A stretch of DNA of 64,000 nucleotides, taken from contig MU400515.1 of assembly GCA_022578965.1 (NCBI GenBank), positions 434,001 through 498,000 on the forward strand, written 5' to 3'. This document shows positions 46,373 to 57,473 of this stretch, piece after piece (the stretch's first letter is position 1; every line of letters begins with the position of its first letter). Source of the stretch: Xylaria sp. FL1777 (Eukaryota > Ascomycota > Sordariomycetes > Xylariales > Xylariaceae). The notes under the pieces were generated by a model, which made no database searches, was not told the origin of the DNA, and was given only the letters and a program-made list of their open reading frames with translations. A program made the translations under genes and the position numbers.

Positions 46373-49300
46373 ATGGGCCTTTCCGTGGACTTCGACGACA
46401 GACAAACCGAAATCGAGTCCACGGCCGAAGCTTACCATCCCTATGAATATCAAACCGAGAACAATGACTCTTGGGCAGGTGCTCTACCGGTGAAGCAGTA
46501 CGTCATTGCCGACCCCGCTCCTAACAATATTCACACTGACTGTTCTATATAGGGGTTTGTATGACCCTAGCTTAGAAAAGGATGCTTGCGGTGTCGGTTT
46601 TGCCTGGTATGCCGTCATTCAACTAACCTTTGTTAAAATTCCTTATTAATACTCCGTATAGCCACATTAAAGGCGTGCCTAGTCACAAGATCGTTAGCGA
46701 TGGTTTGTTGTTCACTTCTCTGCTGAAAAGCATTCTGGCTTGATAGCTAACCTGGGATAGCACGAAACCTCCTCTGTAACATGACCCACCGCGGTGCGGT
46801 GGGTTCCGACGCGCGAGATGGCGATGGTGCTGGTGTCATGACCTCGATACCCCATAGATTTTTTATCAAGAACTTTGAAAAGGAACAAGGGATCCAGCTG
46901 CCACCACTGGGGCAATACGCTGTGGGAAATTTGTTTCTCAAGCCTGATGAGGAAACGTTGCAGGAGTCGAAACGGCAGTTGGAAGATATTGCCGAATCGC
47001 TAGGTTTGAGGGTTTTGGGATGGCGAGAACCTCCTGTAGACTCTTCTCTCCTTGGTCCTGCTGCTGCCTCGCGCGAACCTTCTATACTACAACCATTTGT
47101 TGTTCTTGCTTCTGCTTATGGCTCTGGCAATGCTCCTGAAACCACGGACCCAGAGGAATTTCCCGAGAAGCTATTTGAAAAGCAGCTTTATATTCTCCGA
47201 AAGCGCGCTACCCATTCTATCGGCCTTCAGAACTGGTTTTATCTGTGCTCCCTCTCAAACAAGAATATTGTTTACAAGGGGCAACTGGCTCCAATCCAGG
47301 TCTACCAATACTACCATGATCTGGTTAATGCCGACTACCAGGCCCATTTTGCGCTCGTACACTCGCGTTTCTCAACTAACACATTCCCATCCTGGGATCG
47401 TGCCCAACCTCTACGGTGGGCGGCTCATAACGGTGCGTTTCCGATCCTAGGAGTAAGAGTGACTACAAGAATACATCTAATAATAGCGACGATGTAGGTG
47501 AAATCAACACACTGCGCGGTAATAAGAACTGGATGCGAGCACGAGAAGGTGTCATGCAGTCTATTGTCTTTGGTGATGAGCTTGAACACCTGTATCCTAT
47601 CGTCGAAGATGGCGGTTCCGACTCAGCTGCATTTGATAATGTTCTTGAGCTCCTCACAATCAATGGCGTCCTATCCTTGCCAGAGGCTGTGATGCTCATG
47701 GTTCCCGAAGCCTGGCAAGGTAACACAGCCATGGACCCTAAGAAGGCCGCATTTTATGAATGGGCTGCGTGCCAGATGGAGCCTTGGGATGGCCCAGCTC
47801 TCTTCACTTTTGCCGACGGTCGCTTTTGCGGCGCCAACCTCGACCGAAACGGATTGCGCCCTTGCCGATACTATGTTATGGCCGATGATCGTATCATATG
47901 TGCTTCCGAAGTTGGTACAATTCCAGTTGATCCTGAGTCAGTTGTGCAAAAGGGCCGCCTCCAACCCGGCCGCATGCTGCTCGTTGATACCAAAGCTGGA
48001 CGTATCATCGATGATTCAGAACTCAAGAAGGCAGTCTCAGAGCGTGCTGACTTCCGTTCCTGGCTTGATAATGAGTTAATTTCACTCCCAAAAGTTGTGA
48101 CTCAAGTGTCTGAACAACAAAACATTGACCTTGCTCCTAAGCCTGACTCTACACCCCTTCAAAAAGATCCTCTCTTGCTAGCTTATGGTTATACCCATGA
48201 GCAAGTCAGTCTCCTGCTTGCACCAATGGCTTCAGATGAAAAAGAGGCTCTTGGGTCTATGGGTAATGATGCTCCGTTGGCATGTCTTGCCCAAGGTCCA
48301 CGCCTTCTTTACGAATATTTCCGTCAGCTTTTTGCACAGGTTACAAACCCTCCTATCGATCCTATCCGAGAGTCAATCGTCATGTCTTTGGAGTGTTATG
48401 TGGGGCCCCAGGGCAACTTGCTTGAGATGGATGCCTCTCAATGCGCTCGACTGTTTCTACCAAGCCCGATTTTGTCCATTCCCGAGTTCAATAGTCTGAC
48501 AAACATCTCCAAAGTACATCCCGACTGGACGGTTAAGACCATTGACCTTACTTTCCCTAAAGCAGAAGGCACTGCTGGTTACATAAAGAAACTAGATTTC
48601 ATCTGCCAGGAGGCTACTGCTGCTATTGAGGCCAGAGACAGGATCATCGTGCTATCTGATCGCAAGACATCTGCCGACAGAGTCCCCGTGTCCGCCTTGC
48701 TCGCATCTGGTATGGTACATCACCATCTTGTGAGCAATAAATGGCGATCGATGGCTGCCATAGTATTAGAGACTGCTGAAGCTCGCGAGGTTCATCACAT
48801 GTGTGTCCTACTTGGTTACGGAGCTGACGCGGTCAACCCTTACCTTGCCATGGAATGCATCTTGAAGCTGAACCGCGAGGGTCTTATTCGCAAACAACTA
48901 AGTGACGATCAACTCATTGCCAATTACAAGCACTCTTGCGACGGAGGGATTCTCAAGGTCATGAGTAAGATGGGTATCTCTACATTGGCAAGTTATAAAG
49001 GTGCTCAAATCTTCGAAGCTCTTGGTATCGATGACGAGGTCGTTGAGAGGAGCTTCAGGGGCACCGCATCACGTATCAAAGGTGTAACATTCACGCATAT
49101 CGCCGAGGATGCATTCAGATTCCATGAGCGTGGTTTCCCCTCTCGAGATACTGTCAGTGTTCCTGGTCTGCCTGAGTCTGGCGAGTACCATTGGCGCGAT
49201 GGCGGTGAGGCACACGTTAACGATCCTACATCAATTGCCAATATGCAAGATGCGGTGCGAACCAAGAACGATAAGTCGTACGAAGCATATTCACGGTCCG

Positions 49301-52300
49301 AATACGAACAAATCAAATCCTGCACGCTTCGCGGAATGCTTGACTTCAAATTTGACGAGTACACACCCATTCCAATTGATCAGGTTGAACCATGGACCGA
49401 CATCGTGCGGCGCTTCTGCACGGGTGCTATGTCGTATGGCTCCATTTCTATGGAATCTCACTCCACCTTGGCCGTGGCTATGAATCGTCTTGGTGGCAAG
49501 TCAAATACTGGTGAAGGCGGCGAGGACCCTGAACGATCACAAGTCATGGCAAACGGTGATACCATGAGGTCTGCCATTAAGCAAGTTGCTTCGGGCCGAT
49601 TTGGGGTCACCTCGGCCTATCTTGCTGATTCTGATGAGCTTCAGATCAAGATGGCGCAAGGTGCCAAGCCTGGTGAAGGTGGTGAGCTTCCCGGCCACAA
49701 AGTATCCAAATCGATCGCTCGAACCCGACACTCAACCCCTGGTGTTGGCCTCATCTCCCCACCTCCTCATCACGACATCTATTCCATCGAAGACCTGAAG
49801 CAGCTCATCTATGACCTCAAATGTTCCAGCCCTCGGTCTCGTGTGTCTGTGAAGCTTGTGTCAGAGACTGGTGTTGGTATCGTCGCATCCGGAGTAGCCA
49901 AGGCCAAGGCTGATCACATCTTAATTTCCGGACATGATGGTGGCACAGGTGCTTCTAGATGGACAGGAATCAAGTACGCTGGTCTTCCATGGGAGTTGGG
50001 TCTCGCCGAAACCCACCAAACCCTAGTTCTTAATGATCTACGTGGACGTGTTGTCGTGCAGACTGATGGCCAGCTTCGAACAGGCCGTGATGTTGCTATC
50101 GCTTGCTTGCTAGGAGCAGAAGAATGGGGCTTTGCCACCACCCCATTGATTGCCATGGGCTGTATCATGATGAGGAAGTGCCATCTAAATACCTGCCCCG
50201 TTGGAATTGCAACGCAGGATCCAGAACTCCGCAAAAAGTTCACTGGTACTCCCGAGAACGTCATCAATTTCTTCTACTATGTCGCCAATGAGCTCCGAGC
50301 TATCATGGCTCAACTAGGATTCCGAACCATCAATGAAATGGTTGGACATGTAGAGTGCTTGAAAGTTCGGGAGGATCTTCGAACTCCCAAGACCTCTAAC
50401 ATCGATTTATCTCTTATCCTCACACCAGCCCACAAACTCCGACCTGGTGTTGCCACGTTCAATGTTCGAAAGCAGGATCATCGACTCTATGTCCGCTTGG
50501 ATAATAAACTTATTTCAGAAGCTGAATTGACTCTCGAAAAAGGGTTACCGTCGCGAATTGAATGTGATATTGTCAATACCGACCGAGCGATGGGCACATC
50601 CCTATCTTACCACGTCTCCAAGCGCTACGGGGAGGCCGGTTTGCCTATGGATACTGTCCATGTCAATATCAAGGGCTCGGCTGGACAGTCTTTCGGTGCT
50701 TTCCTAGCTCCAGGTATCACTCTCGAGCTGGAGGGAGACGCTAACGATTATGTTGGCAAGGGTCTATCTGGCGGTCGACTTATCATTTATCCTCCTCGGT
50801 CGGCAGTGTTCAAAGCTGAGGAAAACATCCTTGTTGGTAATGTGTGTCTCTATGGAGCAACCCAGGGCACTTGTTTCTTCCGCGGCATTGCTGCTGAGCG
50901 GTTTGCGGTACGAAACTCAGGTGCTACTGCTGTTGTCGAAGGCATCGGGGACCATGGTTGCGAATACATGACCGGTGGTCGCGTCGTCATTTTGGGTAGC
51001 ACCGGTCGGAACTTTGCTGCTGGCATGTCAGGTGGCATTGCATATGTCCTAGACATCCATAACAACTTCTTGTCCAAGCTGAATGATGAAATGGTCGAGG
51101 CTTCTCATCTCGAGGACCCGACCGAGATTGCATTCTTGCGGGGCTTGATCGAGGACCATCACCACTACACAGGATCCGAGTTAGCCGCTCGCATTCTAGT
51201 AGACTTCAACCGAGCTCTTCCGCGCTTTATCAAAGTTCTACCCGTGGACTACAAGCGTGTTTTAGAGGAGGAGGCTGTAAAGGCCGCTGAAGCTAAGCGC
51301 GCCCAGTACAATCTTCCTGTCATTCCTGGCGTCGTCAAGAAAGAAGAAAAGGCTGCTAAACTTCAAGATATGGAGGACACTGTCGGCGACAATGCAGCTG
51401 ATAAGAAACGAGCACTTGTCTTGGACAAGACAAAGGGTTTCATGAAGTACCAGCGTCGTTCTGAGAAATATCGAAATCCGAAGACAAGAACGAAGGATTG
51501 GGCTGAGCTTTCACAGCGCCTTGATGAGGACGAACTAAAGTACCAGTCGGCGCGTTGCATGGACTGTGGTGTTCCATTCTGCCAGTCTGATACTGGCTGC
51601 CCGATTTCCAACATCATTCCCAAGTGGAACGAACTGGTCTTCCAGAATCAGTGGCAAGATGCCCTCAACCGTCTCCTCATGACGAACAACTTCCCTGAAT
51701 TTACCGGTCGCGTCTGTCCAGCACCTTGTGAAGGTGCCTGTGTCCTCGGTATCAATGAAGACCCTGTTGGAATCAAGTCCATTGAGTGCGCCATAATTGA
51801 CCGCGGTTTTGAGATGGGTTGGATGGTACCTCAACCCCCCAAAAAGCGAACCGGCAAGAACGTTGCTATCATTGGATCAGGTCCCGCTGGCCTTGCATGC
51901 GCTGATCAGCTAAACAAGGCTGGACATAGCGTCACTGTCTATGAGCGAGCGGATCGTGTCGGTGGCTTGCTCATGTATGGCATTCCCAATATGAAGCTTG
52001 ATAAGCGTGTAGTGAAGCGGAGGACTGATTTCATGGCTGCGGAGGGTGTCCAATTTAAGACTGGTGTCACCGTTGGTGAGGATATTACTTTGGCAGAACT
52101 CAGAGCTCAGAACAATGCCGTCGTCATTGCCACTGGAGCCACTGTTGCTCGAGATCTCCCGATCAAGGGTCGTAACCTAAATGGCATTCACTTTGCTATG
52201 GAGTTTCTGCGCAAAAACACCAAGTCTCTGCTTGATTCTGAGCTGACTGACGGCGCTTATCTCTCAGCCAAGGATAAACATGTCGTGGTCATCGGTGGCG

Positions 52301-53004
52301 GTGACACTGGCAACGATTGTATCGGTACCTCAGTTCGCCATGGCGCCAAATCCGTCATCAACTTTGAGCTGTTGCCACAGCCTCCACCCCAGCGTGGTCG
52401 TGACAACCCTTGGCCACAATGGCCTCGTATTTACAGGGTAGATTATGGCCATACAGAGGTTGCCCAACACATGGGCAAGGATCCCCGCGAGTACTGTATT
52501 ATGTCTGAGGAGTTCGTCGATGATGGTAGTGGAAATGTCAAGGGCATCAACACTATCCGTGTCGAGTGGACCAAGTCTGCCACTGGTGGCTGGGATATGC
52601 AGAAGCTCGAGGACACCAAGCAATTTTTCCCTGCCGACCTAGTTCTTCTTTCCATGGGTTTCCTCGGCCCAGAGGCCCGCGTCCTCGGCGACGATATCGA
52701 GAAGGATGCTCGAAAGAATGTAAAGACGCCAGCCGGTTCTTACGCAACCAATGTCGATGGCATCTTTGCTGCTGGCGACTGTCGTCGTGGCCAGTCTTTG
52801 ATTGTCTGGTAAGTAGAAACCACGGCACCGTCAATTTTCTAAACGTGCACGCTAACCAACAATAGGGGTATCAATGAAGGAAGACAGTCTGCCCGCGAGG
52901 TTGACATGTACCTCCAGGGCTCCACCCGCCTGCCAGTCACCGGTGGCATCATCAAGCAGAGTGCCCAGGAAATCCTGGGCAATGAGATAGCCGTCACAGC
53001 GTAA
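46373..53004 (+). CDS. GLT1: NAD(P)H-dependent glutamate synthase (GOGAT)
   Basis: Converts glutamine plus 2-oxoglutarate to two glutamates in the ammonium assimilation cycle. Six exons: 46373-46497, 46553-46606, 46662-46702, 46761-47432, 47498-52808 and 52866-53004, all in phase, giving 2113 aa as in other fungi. A 53-residue propeptide precedes the glutaminase nucleophile Cys54 (KDACGVGF). The class II amidotransferase domain reaches about residue 470, followed by the central domain. The FMN/synthase domain includes GAMSYGSISMESH, GHDGGTGAS and the 3Fe-4S cysteines in CHLNTCPVGIATQDPE. A GltB-type beta-helix domain with repeated Gly (GLSGGRLIIYPP, GMSGGIAYVLD) ends near 1500. The C-terminal half equals the bacterial small subunit: CMDCGVPFCQS and CPAPCEGACVLG for 4Fe-4S clusters, GSGPAGLACADQL for FAD and GGGDTGNDCIG for NAD(P)H. 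It is a natural fusion of both bacterial subunits. The four small exons crowd at the 5' end. Confidence 0.97.
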
Positions 53005-53748
53005 CGAATATATGAAATTAGGATTAGTTGTCGAAGGTCTCAAGGTGTGTATTACGTTTTGGTTTGCGCAGAAACTGGAGCGTTTCTGTCATGGAGCAAT
53101 TCTGGAGCTGGCCCGGATTAGTCAACTTAACATGGGATGAATAGGTGTGCGTATGTATGCTTTACAGATGGAAAACTAAGATACCACTAGCGAGATATTG
53201 GGGGAAAAGCTACCTTGCTTAGTTTATTGATACCTGAATCTATAGCAATGAAAATATGTGAAACTTACAGGCGTCTGACTTCTGTGTAGTTGTGCTTTTC
53301 ACCTATGTTTTACTATGGTTGCGTGAAGTCAACTTCAAAAGTACCTAATATTTCATATATACTAGGTACCTACCTAGGTAGCTTCCTATGTAGGTCCGCT
53401 ATGAGGAGGTTCGGCTCGAGCGCACGTGGCCATGCGCGGTTTTTAATTGGTCAATGGAGTGACCCGACTCCAATGGACATAGGTACCTAGGTAGCTCCAA
53501 ATATACACTGTAAGCTACTGTGACGAAACCACGAGACCACAGAGCTTGGAGGTAGAAAGCTACCCAAGAAGTCCCATGCCACCAGGCATTGGCGTTTCAA
53601 CCACATTTCTTCTCCTGGCGTTAGTTCAAGCTTTGGCATCTAGTGTCTAACTGGGGCCTTCTATGCTTCCTTCTCACACGTTTGGATACGCTCGGTATAT
53701 ATATTCGCTTTCTCGTGCCAAATCAATTGCTCGGTTCTGTGTCTCAAA
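53005..53748. other. Intergenic, VTC promoter
   Basis: 744 bp between two same-strand genes. It contains the CACGTG motif listed separately and TACCTAGGTACC-type palindromic motifs around 53360-53500. Confidence 0.7.
53423..53428. promoter_or_regulatory. CACGTG motif (possible NUC-1/Pho4 site) upstream of the VTC gene
   Basis: One perfect CACGTG E-box sits about 320 bp before the VTC2/3 start codon. Pho4 and NUC-1 bind this core, and yeast VTC genes belong to the PHO regulon. A 6-bp palindrome occurs many times by chance in 64 kb (others are seen near 7095, 7544, 36312 and 40788), so this is only suggestive. Confidence 0.3.
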
Positions 53749-56151
53749 ATGCGATTTGGAAAGACTCTTCGGGTGTCCGTATACCCGCCATGGAGGGGTG
53801 AGTACATTGATTACTCCAAATTGAAGAGTATGCTCCGAGAGAATACGCGCGAGGATGACGACGTACCATGGACCGAGGAAGACGAGAACCGCTTCTGCGA
53901 TGAGGTCTTCAACGTCCAGCTCGACAAAGTCTCCCAATTCCAAGCCAAAACCGTGTCGAGTTTACAGCGACAGACCGATGCCGCCTTCGAGAAGCTTCGC
54001 GATCTGGCGCCCTCCGACGACAAGTCCAAGAGCGGTATCACGAATTCACGCCTAGAAGAGCTTCGGGCCGAGCTGGACGCCATCGTCAACGAGGTGAAGA
54101 GGCTGAAGAAATACAGCAGCCTGAACTATACTGGCTTTCTCAAGATTGCGAAGAAGCATGACCGGAAGCGCGGCGGCCGGTACAAGGTCCGCCCCATGAT
54201 GCGTGTGAGCTTGGCTGAACATGGCCTCAATTCGGAGCAGGGGTATTCGCCCCTCCTAAACAAGCTCTCTCTCATGTATTACGCCATCAACCAGACCCTC
54301 GACAAGGACAAGCAGCAGCACCCCCTAGACCTCGAGTATCAGGAAGAATTCCATAACGGGGAGCGTTACACTGCTCACAAATGTAAGCTACCTCATACTA
54401 TTCGCGTTATATCATGGCTAACTGGGATCTATAGTCTGGGTCCATCCCGATAATCTCCTCGAAGTGAAAACCGCAATCCTAAGGCATCTTCCGGCCCTGG
54501 TTTACAGCCAACAGTCCGCCAAGGAACTGGACGGCAATCAGGACCCCAAAATCACGTCGTTATATTTTGACAACTCCAAATTCGACCTTTATGGCAAGAA
54601 AGTCAATCGTCAAAACGATGCTTCCTCGGTACGACTTCGCTGGTATGGCCAGCTGAACGAAACGTCCGAAATCGTGCTCGAGCAAAAAATCATATACGAG
54701 GATGGCACCAGCGAGGAGAAGAAATTTAATATCAAGGACAAATACATCAAGCAATATCTTGATGGAGAGTACAAGATGGAGAAATCCATCCAGAAAATGG
54801 AGAGGCAAGGCCAACAGAACGACTCGATTGATTCATTCAGAAATACTGCCGAAGATATTCAGAACTTCGTTGTCACTAATAAACTTGAGCCGGTCATGAG
54901 AGCCAACTATACTCGCACGGCTTTCCAAAAGCCTGCGGACGACCGAGTGAGGATATCCATTGATACTGACATCGCATTTATTCGCGAGGATACCTTGGAC
55001 CATGACCGACCGTGTCGAGATCCTGCCGAATGGCATCGAACAGACATAGACAACAGCAACATGACATACCCCTTCAAAAATATCAATCAGAGCGAGGTCT
55101 CGAAGTTCCCCTACGCAGTGTTAGAGATTAAGTCGAAGGAAGAAGAAGGCCGTAAACGCCCTAGGTGGATAGACGACCTGATGGTTTCTCACTTGGTCTA
55201 TTCAACGCCCAAGTTCTCTAAGTTCGTCCACGGCGTGGCATCGCTATTTGAGGACTATGTGAACAACCTGCCATTCTGGCTAAGTGATCTAGAGACAGAT
55301 ATTCGCAAAGACCCCCAGCAAGCCCATGAGGAAGAAGAGCAGAGGCGTGCTCGGCAAGCTGAGGATGCGCAAGCGGTCGATAGTCTTCTCGGAACGAGTG
55401 CTATGCGCAGTTCCTATAAGCCGGCTGCTAGCTCACCCGTCGCGAAATCTTACCTTTCTGAGCGTGCTGCTTTAGAAGCAAGAGCCGCAAAGCCTGTCGA
55501 TGGGTCTGGCGATAGGAGTGGCGAGGCCGATGATGAAAATGGCGCTCCCGAATCGTCAGACACGAGGCGTGACTATGGCACGCTTACCTCAGTCTTCCCC
55601 GGCTTCAGTTTATCTCGCTATGCTCGGAGTAAGCGCCAAAGAGATCAGCTCCCCGAGGGCGTAACCAAGCCCGAGGTTTGGTTGAAGAATCAAGGGCCAC
55701 TGCAGATCGAACCTAAAGTGTGGCTTGCGAATGAGCGAACATTCCTCAAGTGGCAGCATATCTGCATGCTACTTGGCAGCCTAGCGCTCGGGTTGTACAC
55801 GGCGGCAGGTGGGAACGTTGTGGCCGAGGTTATGGGCGTCGCCTACGTCTTGATTGCGGTTTCTGCCGGGCTATGGGGCAACTTGATGCTTCACCGGCGG
55901 CGGGTGATGATAGTAGAGCGCAGCGGTAAGGACTTTGACAACATGATCGGGCCTCTAGCCATCAGCGTAGCGTTGATGATCGCACTGATACTCAACTTTG
56001 TATTCGCGGTAAGTCATCCCAATCTCCGCTGTATTGCGTATAAAAGGGAAGAAAGTGATTAACACCGGTACAGTATCGAAATGCACTCCGCAGGTTTGAT
56101 AGCGCGGTACATAACGAGACAGAACCCGCATTCATCGGTGAGCTTGTGTAA
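53749..56151 (+). CDS. Vacuolar transporter chaperone subunit, VTC2/VTC3 type (SPX-VTC-DUF202)
   Basis: Subunit of the vacuolar membrane VTC complex, which makes polyphosphate from ATP and passes it into the vacuole. Three exons (53749-54382, 54435-56008, 56074-56151) give 761 aa. Residues 1-150 are an SPX domain (MRFGKTL, LNYTGFLKIAKKHDRK with the basic inositol-pyrophosphate pocket). About 210-510 is the VTC tunnel domain: FWVHPDNLLEVKT, ITSLYFDN, VRLRWYG, EQKIIYEDGTSEEKKF, RVRISIDTDIAFIRED, FPYAVLEIK, SHLVYSTPKFSKFVHGVASLF. A disordered linker follows, then three TM helices of a DUF202/Vtc1-like domain (WQHICMLLGSLALGLY onward). The segment RPCRDPAEWHRTDID is typical of the regulatory Vtc2/3 subunits rather than catalytic Vtc4. 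The tunnel Arg and Lys residues are partly kept. Confidence 0.9.
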
Positions 56152-57473
56152 ATGAAATGGTAATATTCTCCTAGCTCGAACACATTGTCTCGAAATGGCT
56201 GAGACATTGCGGGACCTCGTAAAAATTCTACCTACCCCTTGAGTAACAATCTAGATCGGAAAAATAAATACTATTGCGCTATCAGGGCTTGACTGAAGTT
56301 ACATAGTACAGGTAGTGAAATGTACCTAAAGTGACCACGAGAATGTGAGCAATTTGTAACATTGGTAACGAAATCATGGCTTACATACCCATCTAGTACC
56401 CTACTATAGGTACTTAGGACATACCTATGGTTGGGTCCCTAATTGGGCAAGGCATGCAACCCAATACATTCTCATTGGCGGTGTCTAAATATACCCACGG
56501 GCTATCAGGTACGGTAGGTACTGTACTTAGACTTTAGGTACCAAATGTCTTGGTTGTCTTCACAGGTATACTAGTAGCACGGAGAAGCGTGGACAAATGG
56601 CAGATGGGCATTCCTACTTAAACCGTGGTTTCAGCTTCCCACTCCCCAATGTCTGGATGCGCAGCGTCGGAGGATGATACACATGCAGCACCCTGACAAG
56701 GTACTTTGTATTGTTTGTTTGCGCATGACGATTCGTAGCTTCACTGGCTGCGAGGCCACCAATTGGTTACCCGACGTCAGGTACACCACAGTAGGCATGC
56801 TCAGCCAACAGCCAGACAGCTAGGCCGAAGTGCATCGACGCACGGTTGCTTTCGTCGTCCATCTTCAACCTGCCTTATTTTATTATTTAATGCGCCTGTG
56901 TCTGTCGAGGCTCTCGGCACCCAAACACGGTTGGCCCGTAGTAGTAATACCTAGTAGTACGGTAGTTTCACAGTCTATTCAGTCTATCCAGCCTAATTCT
57001 TCGGGTCGAACCGCCGTTCCGAGTCAGTCTTGATCATCATCATCATTATCATCATCGCCAACACCACCACTATTATCTAGTACTTCCAATTCCGCCCCTC
57101 CTACATAGTTGTTAACATCCTTACCTACTACCAACGTAGCAAACATACTTACTTATTTGTTCCAAGCCCGCTCCTGTCGGACTCTCATTCGCTTAAGTAC
57201 TGTCCAGAGTAAACAAACCTACAATAATTCTTCTTCCACAATACCGCAGACACCTACAACATCCACCATACAGCATACAGCATCGACTCGCGCTCCCTTA
57301 TTACCTGTCCTCGGGCGGTGACCATCGCTGCCCAGCCACAATCATTGACGCGTGTTCGCCTCCCCCACCGATGATGATTACGAGGCATCTCACACTCAAA
57401 TGTTTCCTCCAGACTCGGACAACTGATCCGTCTTTCTCCCATGTCCGAATGACCCCGTCGCAGCGACGCAAGC
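56152..57473. other. Intergenic, promoter and leader of the unknown gene
   Basis: 1.3 kb with no gene. From about 57000 it becomes a C/A-rich leader-like sequence with several short upstream frames before the ATG at 57474. Confidence 0.65.
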
